Below, piece by piece: positions 48,686-56,766 of a stretch of DNA of 64,000 nt (its first letter is position 1; every line of letters starts with the position of its first letter). The position numbers and the translations under genes were made by a program. Source of the stretch: UBA2137 sp963740205 (GTDB lineage Bacteria; Pseudomonadota; Alphaproteobacteria; Micavibrionales; Micavibrionaceae); assembly GCA_963740205.1 (NCBI GenBank), contig CAVUDD010000002.1:647109-711108 (forward strand), in the 5' to 3' direction. The notes under the pieces were generated by a model. The model was not told the DNA's origin. It was given only the letters and a program-made list of their open reading frames with translations, and did not search any database.

Positions 48686-49333
48686 ATGCGTGTAAATATT
48701 CAGGAGTTTTTAAAGAACACAGGGCTGACAGAGCTACTTTACCCAGGTAAACGCTTTATCAAGAAGTGTGTAGTGCCTGGAGAATTTAAAAGTCATGCCA
48801 TTGAATATGACTGGCGCTCGCCGCAACAACTTCGCGTAGAAGTAAAAGCTGGACTGACAGGGGAAGTACCGGCACTTAAAGATTTAAAAAAATACCCTGC
48901 AAGCCTGCAAACCAAAACATTTTTTGAGATTGATGTCGCAAATGATAGCGAAGAAGATTCAGAAGAGGGCGAAGCCTCTGGTAAGGGCGGATCAGGCGGC
49001 AAAGGCTTGGCACGCAAGAAAGAAGAAGGTTCACTTCGCGATTTATCCTTTATGAAAGCTGTGGAAGGTGCGATTCCATCTGCTGGCGCACTCTCTAAAG
49101 TCGTTGTGATGGGAATGGAAATTGCCAAAGAAGCACACGCTGCAGTTGTTAATGCATTCTTTGATCAGGCGAAAAAAGGTCGTATTGCTGCAACAGAACT
49201 TATGAAAGACGCAGGTAACATGGTAACGAAATATGCACCACCAGCCTTTATGGAAGCAAAAGGCGATGTGCAAGCTGCCTATGTTTATGACCGTGAGCGC
49301 AATGCCTCTATGTTTGGTATGAACTTTACTTAG
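48686..49333 (+). CDS. hypothetical protein with acidic-Gly linker
   Basis: Unrecognised 215-residue protein. An N-terminal domain (1-90, MRVNIQEFLKNTGLTELL) is followed by an acidic and glycine-rich linker (NDSEEDSEEGEASGKGGSGGKG, about 91-113) and a helical C-terminal half rich in Ala and Lys (SKVVVMGMEIAKEAHAAVV). No signal peptide. AAGGAG before ATG 48686 is one of the best ribosome sites in the window, and a strong terminator follows, so it is a stand-alone and probably well-expressed gene. The helical half is loosely phasin-like, but I do not claim that. Confidence 0.72.
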   Translation: MRVNIQEFLKNTGLTELLYPGKRFIKKCVVPGEFKSHAIEYDWRSPQQLRVEVKAGLTGEVPALKDLKKYPASLQTKTFFEIDVANDSEEDSEEGEASGKGGSGGKGLARKKEEGSLRDLSFMKAVEGAIPSAGALSKVVVMGMEIAKEAHAAVVNAFFDQAKKGRIAATELMKDAGNMVTKYAPPAFMEAKGDVQAAYVYDRERNASMFGMNFT

Positions 49334-49365
49334 GATTTATTCATTTTTTAGTCTCTAAACTTTAC

Positions 49366-49395
49366 AAAAGGCCTCTCACCAGAGGCCTTTATTTT
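49366..49395 (+). terminator. rho-independent terminator
   Basis: AAAGGCCTCT / AGAGGCCTTT stem with a four-base loop and a T-rich tail, 33 bases after the stop of the preceding gene and 41 bases before the rhomboid start. Confidence 0.92.
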
Positions 49396-49435
49396 TGGCT
49401 TTGTGTTTTTGTCTGTGTCTTTTACACTGCCACGC

Positions 49436-50134
49436 ATGACACAAAATTCGAATGGCAGTAGTAATAATAACGAAAATATCGTTTCTTTCCCTGAGCGAAA
49501 ATCGCAATTACCACCAAAAGAGCCTCTTTTAAATCTTCCCCCCTTAACAAAAATAGGCATAGCTGTTCTAGTTTTCGTACATGCAGCACTCTGGCTAATG
49601 GATAAAGGAGGTTTTGTCCCGCTTGTACAAACGACATATGAACAATTCGGTTTTATTCCCGCACGTTTCTCAGGCGACCTACCATTTACACTAACAACCA
49701 TTTTTACACCTATTACATACGCTTTTCTTCATGGCGGATGGCTTCATGTTGCTGTTAATAGCCTCATGCTACTCGCACTTGGGGCTGGCATGGAAAAACA
49801 ATTAGGTAGCAATAGAATGGCCTTTATTTTCTTTGGCTCAAGCATACTTGCCGCCTTCTTACATTTCGCAGTTGCTCCGCATTCAGATAGCCTTGTAATT
49901 GGAGCATCAGGGGGCGTAAGCGGGATTTTCGGCGGATTGCTATATTTGCTATTTATCAATGGACAATTTGGAACACGTGCTAATTTTCAAAAAGCATTAC
50001 TCGTTTTCATCGGCATATCCATCATCTTTGGCTTTTTGGGCGGACCAGGTGGCGCGCCAATTGCTTGGATTGCTCATATAGGTGGTTTTTTAGGTGGCGT
50101 TGCCCTTACATATTTAATTATAAGGAAAAAATAA
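49436..50134 (+). CDS. rhomboid family intramembrane serine protease
   Basis: Intramembrane protease of 232 residues with about six helices. The first loop motif HGGWLHVAVN and the catalytic Ser motif GASGGVSG are present, and the catalytic His is in AWIAHIGGFLGG. The N-terminal 35 residues are polar and cytosolic. ATG 49436 gives a sensible N-terminus. Its TAA shares an A with the ATG of the next gene (TAATG), indicating translational coupling to the EamA-like protein. The substrate is unknown. Confidence 0.93.
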   Translation: MTQNSNGSSNNNENIVSFPERKSQLPPKEPLLNLPPLTKIGIAVLVFVHAALWLMDKGGFVPLVQTTYEQFGFIPARFSGDLPFTLTTIFTPITYAFLHGGWLHVAVNSLMLLALGAGMEKQLGSNRMAFIFFGSSILAAFLHFAVAPHSDSLVIGASGGVSGIFGGLLYLLFINGQFGTRANFQKALLVFIGISIIFGFLGGPGGAPIAWIAHIGGFLGGVALTYLIIRKK

Positions 50135-50577
50135 TGGCTGCAAATTTGTGGTTTTGGTATGCACTTGGAAGTGCTGTCATGTGGGGACTTGGCTATACTC
50201 TTTGCGAAAAAATTCTTCGTGCCGGCTTAAGCGTACCTGCTCTTATGATTTCTATCAATTTCTGCCAGATTGCATTTTTTGCAGTAATATTATTTTTTCA
50301 AAACAATCTTTCTAAAAATATAGACATTCTTAAAACAGATTGGACTTTGTTGACTTTAGTCATAACATGTTTGGTATTTGCCATAGGTAACCTGCTCGTC
50401 TTTCAGGCATTTCTTTTAAAAAGCGCCTCTCATGTTAATTTGGTAGAGATTTCTTACCCCTTCTTTACAATCATTTTTTCAGTCTTCTTACTGAAAAATT
50501 TTGAAATGACCTTACCTGCTGTAATGGGAGGCATACTCATCCTCAGCGGAGTAGCATTAATATATCTGAAAGGTTAA
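50134..50577 (+). CDS. half-size EamA/DMT-family membrane protein
   Basis: Membrane protein of 147 residues with about five helices, beginning NLWFWYALGSAVMWGLGYTL, a classic EamA repeat start. Most DMT transporters carry two EamA repeats (about 300 residues); this has one, so it must dimerise or pair with another half. The last helix (PAVMGGILILSGVALIYL) is the conserved end of the repeat. The start is coupled to rhomboid (TAATG) and the stop is 5 bases before acs. Confidence 0.88.
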   Translation: MAANLWFWYALGSAVMWGLGYTLCEKILRAGLSVPALMISINFCQIAFFAVILFFQNNLSKNIDILKTDWTLLTLVITCLVFAIGNLLVFQAFLLKSASHVNLVEISYPFFTIIFSVFLLKNFEMTLPAVMGGILILSGVALIYLKG

Positions 50578-50581
50578 ACAT

Positions 50582-52519
50582 ATGAGCGAAATATTCAAAG
50601 TGACAAGCCAGCTTCAAAATGAAGCTCATGTAAACCAAGGTAAATACGATGCGATGTATAGTGGGTCCATTGGTCAACCTGATATATTCTGGGCGGTGCA
50701 GGCAAAACGTATTGATTGGTTTAACAAGCCAACCAAAATCAAAAACACCAATTTTGAGGGCGATGTTTCTATAAAGTGGTACGAAGACGGTGTTCTTAAT
50801 GCTTGCTATAACTGCGTTGACCGCCACTTGCCTGAGCACGCTGATAGAACAGCCTTCATTTACGAAGCTGACGAGCCACATCAGGCAAAGCACATCACTT
50901 ATGCTCAAGTTAAGGACGAGGTCTGCAAACTTGCTAATGCCCTGAAGGAACGTGGAGTTAAAAAAGGTGATCGCGTGACCATCTATATGCCTATGATTCC
51001 AGAGGCCGCCTATGCGATGCTGGCTTGCGCACGCATTGGTGCTATTCATTCAGTAGTTTTCGGGGGGTTCTCACCTGACTCGTTAAAGGATCGTATTCTG
51101 GATTGTGAATCAAAATGCATAATTACTGCAGATGAAGGTTTACGCGGTGGAAAACCAATTCCATTAAAGGCCAACACAGATGAAGCCCTAAAATCATGCC
51201 CCGAAGTTGACACGGTTCTGGTCTTTAAACGCACGAGTGGAGATGTCGTTTGGACAGAGGGTCGTGATATTTGGTGGGATGAAATTTGTGAGAAACAGAG
51301 TACCGATTGCCCCTGCGAAGAAATGAACGCAGAAGATCCTTTGTTTATTCTTTATACCTCGGGATCGACAGGAAAACCTAAAGGCGTACTCCATACGACT
51401 GGTGGCTACATGGTTTATACATCCCTCACCCACGAGGTGACATTTGACTATAAACCTGATGATATTTACTGGTGTACAGCCGACGTAGGCTGGATAACAG
51501 GGCATTCATATATTGTTTATGGGCCGATGGCGAATTGCGCCACACAAGTCATCTTTGAAAGCGTTCCAAATTATCCTGATTATTCAAGATTTTGGCAGGT
51601 TGTTGAAGATCATAAGGTTTCCATCTTTTATACTGCACCTACTGCTATCCGCGCGCTTTTACGCGAGGGTAATGAATATGTTACAAAAACCGACCGTTCA
51701 TCCTTGCGTATACTTGGTAGTGTTGGCGAACCCATCAATCACGAGGCATGGATGTGGTATTACAAGGTGGTTGGTGAAAAACGATGCCCTATTGTTGACA
51801 CCTGGTGGCAGACAGAAACAGGTGGCCACATGATTACTCCGCTACCTGGTGTTACAGATTTAAAGCCCGGCTCTGCCTCAATTCCATTTTTTGGTATCCA
51901 GCCTGCGATTGTCGATGCACAATCAGGAAAAATCTTAGAAGGTGAGGCAGAGGGTGCGCTGTGTATTTTAGATAGTTGGCCCGGACAAATGCGCACGGTC
52001 TACAAAGACCACGAACGCTTTATTCAGACGTATTTTAGTACCTATGAGGGTAAATACTTCACAGGTGACGGCGCTAAACGCGATGCCGATGGGTATTACT
52101 GGATTACAGGGCGTATGGATGACGTTTTGAATGTATCTGGTCACCGCCTAGGTACAGCAGAGATAGAAAGTGCCGTTAATGAGCACGAGAAAGTCGCAGA
52201 GAGCGCTGTTGTTGGTTTTCCTCATGACATCAAGGGACAAGGTATTTACGCTTATGTGACGCTCAATGCGGGCGAGAGAGCATCAGATGATATTCAGACG
52301 GAAATCATTAAATTGGTACGCAAGATTATCGGGCCTATCGCCACAATTGACACAATACAATTTGCGCCAGGATTACCTAAAACGCGCTCAGGAAAAATTA
52401 TGCGCCGTATTTTGCGTAAAATTGCCGCCAATGAATTTGATTCATTGGGTGATACATCGACACTAGCCGACCCATCGGTGGTTGATAATCTTATAGCAGG
52501 TAAGAAGAACGCAGCTTAG
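50582..52519 (+). CDS. acs: acetyl-CoA synthetase
   Basis: AMP-forming acetate-CoA ligase: activates acetate through acetyl-AMP. It has the P-loop YTSGSTGKPKGVLHT, the acyl-pocket Trp in DTWWQTETGG, the hinge TGDGAKRDADGYY and the C-terminal catalytic Lys in KTRSGKIMRR, the site of regulatory acetylation in the family. At 645 residues it is full length. It is the last gene of the rhomboid-EamA-acs run; its stop overlaps that of the convergent hypothetical gene. Confidence 0.98.
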   Translation: MSEIFKVTSQLQNEAHVNQGKYDAMYSGSIGQPDIFWAVQAKRIDWFNKPTKIKNTNFEGDVSIKWYEDGVLNACYNCVDRHLPEHADRTAFIYEADEPHQAKHITYAQVKDEVCKLANALKERGVKKGDRVTIYMPMIPEAAYAMLACARIGAIHSVVFGGFSPDSLKDRILDCESKCIITADEGLRGGKPIPLKANTDEALKSCPEVDTVLVFKRTSGDVVWTEGRDIWWDEICEKQSTDCPCEEMNAEDPLFILYTSGSTGKPKGVLHTTGGYMVYTSLTHEVTFDYKPDDIYWCTADVGWITGHSYIVYGPMANCATQVIFESVPNYPDYSRFWQVVEDHKVSIFYTAPTAIRALLREGNEYVTKTDRSSLRILGSVGEPINHEAWMWYYKVVGEKRCPIVDTWWQTETGGHMITPLPGVTDLKPGSASIPFFGIQPAIVDAQSGKILEGEAEGALCILDSWPGQMRTVYKDHERFIQTYFSTYEGKYFTGDGAKRDADGYYWITGRMDDVLNVSGHRLGTAEIESAVNEHEKVAESAVVGFPHDIKGQGIYAYVTLNAGERASDDIQTEIIKLVRKIIGPIATIDTIQFAPGLPKTRSGKIMRRILRKIAANEFDSLGDTSTLADPSVVDNLIAGKKNAA

Positions 52520-52890
52520 GCCGCTCTTGAAAAATTATTAAACAGAGTTGCTGGCGTATTTAAATCAAGTGATTTTTGTTCCCAATGGCGCGCAATATAG
52601 AACAAGAAAAAGGCAGCTAGAATTTCTTCTTCTTGGTCCTTTTGTCTTTGTTTACGCTGTTCCTCTATTTCTTTGTCTTTTGCCTCTCTGAGGGCGGCAA
52701 AAGCTTCATCGCTTTCCCAATAATTATGGTTGGCCCCTTCGGGCCTCGATTTTCCCAGGCGTTCCTCCTCCAACATCATCAGGCGTTTACCCAGTAATTT
52801 GGAGGCTTCAGTATCTTCACGCAATTCTAGAATGCGTGTTACAACAGCAGACCAAGCACTATCAACTCTATCAGCCGCAACCTCCACCAT
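52516..52890 (-). CDS. hypothetical protein, charged helical
   Basis: Unrecognised 124-residue protein, almost entirely helical and charged (EAKDKEIEEQRKQRQKDQEEEI), with a short hydrophobic stretch ILAAFFLFYIARHW near residues 90-103 that could be a membrane-associating helix. It overlaps the upstream small gene by 20 bases, so the two are translated together. It is convergent with acs (stops overlap). Confidence 0.65.
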   Translation of the reverse strand: MVEVAADRVDSAWSAVVTRILELREDTEASKLLGKRLMMLEEERLGKSRPEGANHNYWESDEAFAALREAKDKEIEEQRKQRQKDQEEEILAAFFLFYIARHWEQKSLDLNTPATLFNNFSRAA

Positions 52891-53122
52891 AGGCTCGACT
52901 CTTACCTGACGAAGACTTTACATGATTATGGTCTGTTTTGGCGGTGCGGTAATGCTTGTAAAGATCTGCGAGTATAGGATCAACATGGCAATATAAGGCA
53001 ACCTCATCCAATTCATTTTCAGGCGCATGATTTGCCTCTTGCAACGAAGAAAGCATATCTGCATCAAAATCCTCTAAAATAGAGGCAAGTGCCTGATCTA
53101 GTGATGTTGTCTTTAAATCCAT
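52871..53122 (-). CDS. small acidic hypothetical protein
   Basis: Unrecognised 83-residue protein with an acidic N-terminal two thirds (SLDQALASILEDFDADML) and a basic, Gly-rich C-terminal tail (KSRAYGGGCG). ATG 53122 has AGGGA just upstream. The 3' end overlaps the next gene by 20 bases. It is downstream of gapR on the same strand. Confidence 0.62.
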   Translation of the reverse strand: MDLKTTSLDQALASILEDFDADMLSSLQEANHAPENELDEVALYCHVDPILADLYKHYRTAKTDHNHVKSSSGKSRAYGGGCG

Positions 53123-53199
53123 AAATCCCTCGATAATTCCCAACTACATTATCGAAAAAGGATTACTACAATCTTAACAAAAATAAGGATTTATGAGGT

Positions 53200-53502
53200 T
53201 TATACCAAACCAATCGCTGACTTATAAAGCTCGAGAAGCTCTTCTTCCTCGCGGCGTTTTTCTGTGTCCATTTTGCGCAGAGTTACAACCTTACGCAGAA
53301 TTTTGACATCAAAACCAACGCCTTTGGCTTCTGCGTATATTTCCTTAATATCTTCAGCCAGAGCTTTTTTCTCTTCTTCCAAACGCTCAATACGCTCGAC
53401 AAAAGCTTTCAGGCGGGCACCGCCCACCCCGCCTACATCCTTGGCTTCGCCCTCAGTTGTCTCTGCGTCTGCCGGGAAATTTGTAACGTTAGTCTGATCC
53501 AT
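53200..53502 (-). CDS. gapR: GapR (DUF2312) nucleoid-associated protein
   Basis: DNA-binding protein that wraps overtwisted, A+T-rich DNA and supports replication and division in Caulobacter. The family block ARLKAFVERIERLEEEKKAL, then DIKEIYAEAKGVGFD and ILRKVVTLRKMD, is fully recognisable. At 100 residues it is typical in length, with an extra polar N-terminal 25 residues. A good AAGGAGAG ribosome site precedes ATG 53502. It is likely transcribed alone or with the two small genes downstream. Confidence 0.95.
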   Translation of the reverse strand: MDQTNVTNFPADAETTEGEAKDVGGVGGARLKAFVERIERLEEEKKALAEDIKEIYAEAKGVGFDVKILRKVVTLRKMDTEKRREEEELLELYKSAIGLV

Positions 53503-53525
53503 AAGTCTCTCCTTAAATGGTATTT

Positions 53526-54254
53526 TTATTTTGTTGTTTTAAAATCTGTTGCTGTCCAGCGCGTCACCGACATGCCTTGGACAAATTTTTGCGTATTATC
53601 CGTACGCTTAATTTGAACTCTTATTGTTCCTGATTGTGTGCTTGCAGGGTTTATACGTGCCTTATCTGTGCCGTTCAACGGTAAATAGTTCATTTCCACT
53701 GGAACATCCACAATCCAGTAATAAACGCTCTCATCCATGCCCTTTTGAACAATTTGAGGTGGTGCAGAAACATAGCTACCAACTCTATAAGTATCATTTT
53801 GAAGTTTTCGGACAATATCGCCGCGCGTTAGAAAAGACTTAAAATCTTGAATAGCTACATCAGAAAATGAAGGTCTTAAGACAGGTGCAAAATTACGCAA
53901 TTCCTTCATTGAAAAATTAAGCGCAGTCGCAACAACACTGGTCGTCCATTCGGTAATCTGGTCATCAGAGCGATGAGGAACGGATAATTTCCTAATATCA
54001 GCTGATTGGCTTACATCCAAATCAGAATTTGCTACCGCCTGAGCCTCATTGTATATACCCATCATTTTTGCGTTAGATGGGGCAGTTTTATCAATAAAAG
54101 GGGCGCGCAAAGTTTCATCAGGGCGAGGGCCTTCTTGTTCTTGCGGAGGCTTAAACCACCCTAACACCTTATCCATCAAAGAGGCTTGTGCCTGAATAGA
54201 TGATATCGCCAAAAACGATAATGTCACAATAAAAAGATAGGCAATGCGCAGCAT
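53526..54254 (-). CDS. DotI/IcmL-like secreted protein
   Basis: Periplasmic protein of 242 residues with a signal peptide or anchor (residues 4-24). The C-terminal half (about 105-235) resembles the DotI/IcmL/TraM domain of type IVB secretion: VVATALNFSMKELRN, FKSFLTRGDIVRKL, a hydrophobic VYYWIVDVPVEMNY strand and IRVQIKRTD. The normal DotI N-terminal helix and cytosolic tail are absent. No other Dot/Icm gene is present in the window. Neighbours are gapR and COQ9 genes. The fold assignment is tentative. Confidence 0.62.
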   Translation of the reverse strand: MLRIAYLFIVTLSFLAISSIQAQASLMDKVLGWFKPPQEQEGPRPDETLRAPFIDKTAPSNAKMMGIYNEAQAVANSDLDVSQSADIRKLSVPHRSDDQITEWTTSVVATALNFSMKELRNFAPVLRPSFSDVAIQDFKSFLTRGDIVRKLQNDTYRVGSYVSAPPQIVQKGMDESVYYWIVDVPVEMNYLPLNGTDKARINPASTQSGTIRVQIKRTDNTQKFVQGMSVTRWTATDFKTTK

Positions 54255-54266
54255 ATTTTTCCTATA

Positions 54267-54854
54267 TTAAGCCTGTTTTTTGAAACGTCCCATTACTTTA
54301 CCGATTTGGAGTACGTTTTCAATGCGACGTTCTAAAAAACCAACTGTTTTTGTGCGCTGTTGGGAATCATCTTGTAACCAATACAAAGTCGTCGAGGCCA
54401 AAACCCCGCATAGAAGAGAACGTTTTGTATAACGGTTATAATCCGTAGCAGTATCACCAGCCCAATCCCAGATGATGTCTGCCGTTTGCCACAAAGACCT
54501 TGCACCTGTCGAACCATTCCATGGCTTTAGCCAATATTGAGTGATATTTCGTAAAGATTCCTTATGAGGTGAGAGCAATTCAAGCCTTACCTCAACTCCC
54601 TTTTTAATTCTATCCCTTACACGGAAATCCTCTGGATCGATCTTTGCGAGCACAGCGCTCATTTGAATGTCAAAATAATGTGATATTTCGCGGGCAATCT
54701 GGGGTAAACCATCGGGAAACAACGCCTTGGCAAGGTTTTTGTCATAGCCAGCATCCTCTATTATTTTTTCAACAGAGCTCATTCGAAACCCCTCAAAGGC
54801 AAGGCCTTCAAGAAGAATTGGAATAATATTTTGTGGCGTAACCGATGAAGTCAT
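54267..54854 (-). CDS. COQ9 family ubiquinone biosynthesis protein
   Basis: Lipid-binding protein of the COQ9 family, which presents ubiquinone intermediates to COQ7. It has a TetR-like helical fold. The hallmark C-terminal block is WDWAGDTATDYNRYTKR followed by TTLYWLQDDS and FLERRIENVL. At 195 residues it is typical in length. It is divergent from the UbiB-like kinase across 44 bp, a functional pair for ubiquinone metabolism. Confidence 0.9.
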   Translation of the reverse strand: MTSSVTPQNIIPILLEGLAFEGFRMSSVEKIIEDAGYDKNLAKALFPDGLPQIAREISHYFDIQMSAVLAKIDPEDFRVRDRIKKGVEVRLELLSPHKESLRNITQYWLKPWNGSTGARSLWQTADIIWDWAGDTATDYNRYTKRSLLCGVLASTTLYWLQDDSQQRTKTVGFLERRIENVLQIGKVMGRFKKQA

Positions 54855-54898
54855 AACTTTTATATAGACAACAAGCCCCGTAAATAAAAGGAAAGAAA

Positions 54899-56311
54899 GT
54901 GCTTAAATATAAAATGAGCACTGGACTTTCACATGATACGAGGCAATTTATAGATTGTATGACAAAAGAAAAAACAAAAGACGAAGACTCCTCGCTTTTC
55001 AAGCGCGCGCAAAGATACGGACGTGTATCTGGAGCAATGACAGGATTGGCTGCAAAATTAGCTGGCCAACGTTTCTTCGGCATGGAAATAGAGCGCGGCG
55101 AACACGCCATACAATTAACTAGCGCGCTAGGCAACCTCAAAGGCCCCTTAATGAAAATTGGGCAAATCCTAGCGACGATTCCAGAAGCTTTGCCACCCGA
55201 ATACGCGCAAGAGTTCCAAAAATTACAATCAAATGCCCCCTCTATGGGCTGGCCGTTTGTGAAACGTCGCATGAGAAGTGAATTAGGCCCAGACTGGCAA
55301 GATAATTTTAAGGATTTTGGTCACGAAGCAGCCGCTGCTGCTAGCCTAGGGCAAGTTCACCGCGCAATTACAAATGATGGTCAAGATGTTGCCTGTAAGC
55401 TTCAATATCCTGACATGTCCTCAGCCGTAGAGGCGGATTTAGGGCAGCTCAAGCTTATTTTTAAAATATTTGAAAGCTATGATAAAGCCATTTCAACCAA
55501 ATACATCCATAAAGAATTAAGCGAGCGCTTACTCGAAGAACTCGATTACGAGCTAGAATCTAAAAACTGCAAGCTATACGAAATAATGCTTCAGTCTGAA
55601 AAGGGTGTACGTGTGCCCAAAGTTATAGATGAGCTTTCTACTGACAGGTTGCTGACAGCTACTTGGTTAGAGGGTAAACCTCTTATGAACTACATTGATA
55701 AGGATCAGGACACTCGCAACACAATTGCCCTTAATATGTTCCGTGCATGGTATGTACCGTTTTATGAATATGGGGTTATCCATGGCGATCCTCATCTTGG
55801 TAATTACTCCATTCGTAAGGATTTATCTCTGAATTTACTTGATTTTGGTTGTATACGTATCTTTCCCCCGTCCTTCGTTGGTGGTGTCATTGATCTTTAT
55901 AATGCTCTAATGACCAAGGATAATGACTTGGCATACCATGCCTATCAAACTTGGGGATTTGGTGAGTTAAATAAGGAACAGTTGGAAACTTTGAATCTTT
56001 GGGCTGGTTTTCTTTATGGACCTTTAATGGATGACAACATTCGCCCCATTGGCGAAGTTACCAACGGTATATATGGACGAGAGACAGCAGAAAAAGTACA
56101 TAAGAAACTTAAGGAAGTAGGGGGAATCACTGTCCCCAGAGAATTCGTATTTATGGATAGAGCCGCACTTGGCTTAGGCTCTGTTTTCCTTCATCTAAAG
56201 GCAAAGATAAATTGGTATCAGTTGTTTAATGAACTCGTTGATGGTTTTGACGTTAGTAAGCTAGAAAAAAAGCAATCAAAAGCTCTTAAATCTGCTAATC
56301 TCAAAGCCTAA
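54899..56311 (+). CDS. UbiB/COQ8 (ABC1/ADCK) family atypical kinase
   Basis: Atypical kinase-like ATPase of the ADCK family needed for ubiquinone synthesis. The family KxGQ motif is GPLMKIGQILATIPE, the Ala-rich nucleotide loop is AAAAASLGQVHRA, and the catalytic region is HGDPHLGNY with metal-binding LLDFGC. It is 470 residues from GTG 54899, which has GGAAAG at good spacing, or 465 from ATG 54914. It has no C-terminal transmembrane helices of E. coli UbiB. It is divergent from COQ9, and the ethylene-sensor-like gene follows 32 bp later. Confidence 0.92.
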   Translation: MLKYKMSTGLSHDTRQFIDCMTKEKTKDEDSSLFKRAQRYGRVSGAMTGLAAKLAGQRFFGMEIERGEHAIQLTSALGNLKGPLMKIGQILATIPEALPPEYAQEFQKLQSNAPSMGWPFVKRRMRSELGPDWQDNFKDFGHEAAAAASLGQVHRAITNDGQDVACKLQYPDMSSAVEADLGQLKLIFKIFESYDKAISTKYIHKELSERLLEELDYELESKNCKLYEIMLQSEKGVRVPKVIDELSTDRLLTATWLEGKPLMNYIDKDQDTRNTIALNMFRAWYVPFYEYGVIHGDPHLGNYSIRKDLSLNLLDFGCIRIFPPSFVGGVIDLYNALMTKDNDLAYHAYQTWGFGELNKEQLETLNLWAGFLYGPLMDDNIRPIGEVTNGIYGRETAEKVHKKLKEVGGITVPREFVFMDRAALGLGSVFLHLKAKINWYQLFNELVDGFDVSKLEKKQSKALKSANLKA

Positions 56312-56343
56312 TATTGTCCTTCGTATGAAAAAGGGGTTTCAAA

Positions 56344-56766
56344 ATGGGCGAATTTTTCCAGTCTTTGTTTAGTAGTGATTTTATGCCTCATGGCTACTGT
56401 TTCTTATGGCAACCCGGCCTTGTTTGGCTTCACGCCATCTCTGACTTAGTCATAGCATTAGCCTATATGTCCATTCCCATCACTATGGGATACGTAATTT
56501 ATAGAAGAAAAAAACATATTCCCTTCCAATGGCTACTTACCTTATTTGCACTTTTTATCTTTCTTTGTGGATTGACTCATCTCCTTGAACTTATCGGTAT
56601 TTGGAAGGCATACTATTATTTTGAAGGGATTATTAAATTATTTACTGCGGCGGTATCTATCGCTACTGCCATTCTCATATTCCCACTTATACCAAGCATC
56701 TTTGCAAAAATGGAAGAATACGAGCAGGATATAGATAGAGACCAGCGCGAAAGCCGAGAAAAATGA
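56344..56766 (+). CDS. stand-alone ETR1-like copper/ethylene-binding membrane domain
   Basis: Small membrane protein of 140 residues with three or four helices that reproduces the N-terminal sensor domain of ethylene receptors. Conserved residues are Asp34 and Tyr41 in ISDLVIALAYMSIP and the copper ligands Cys75 and His79 in FLCGLTHLLEL, matching ETR1 Asp25, Tyr32, Cys65 and His69. An HGYCFLW segment precedes the first helix, as in bacterial relatives. The protein ends after the last helix with a short charged tail (EYEQDIDRDQRESREK) and carries no kinase. It overlaps the following histidine kinase by ATGA, so the two are translationally coupled and may form a split receptor. Actual ethylene binding is unproven. 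Confidence 0.85.
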   Translation: MGEFFQSLFSSDFMPHGYCFLWQPGLVWLHAISDLVIALAYMSIPITMGYVIYRRKKHIPFQWLLTLFALFIFLCGLTHLLELIGIWKAYYYFEGIIKLFTAAVSIATAILIFPLIPSIFAKMEEYEQDIDRDQRESREK

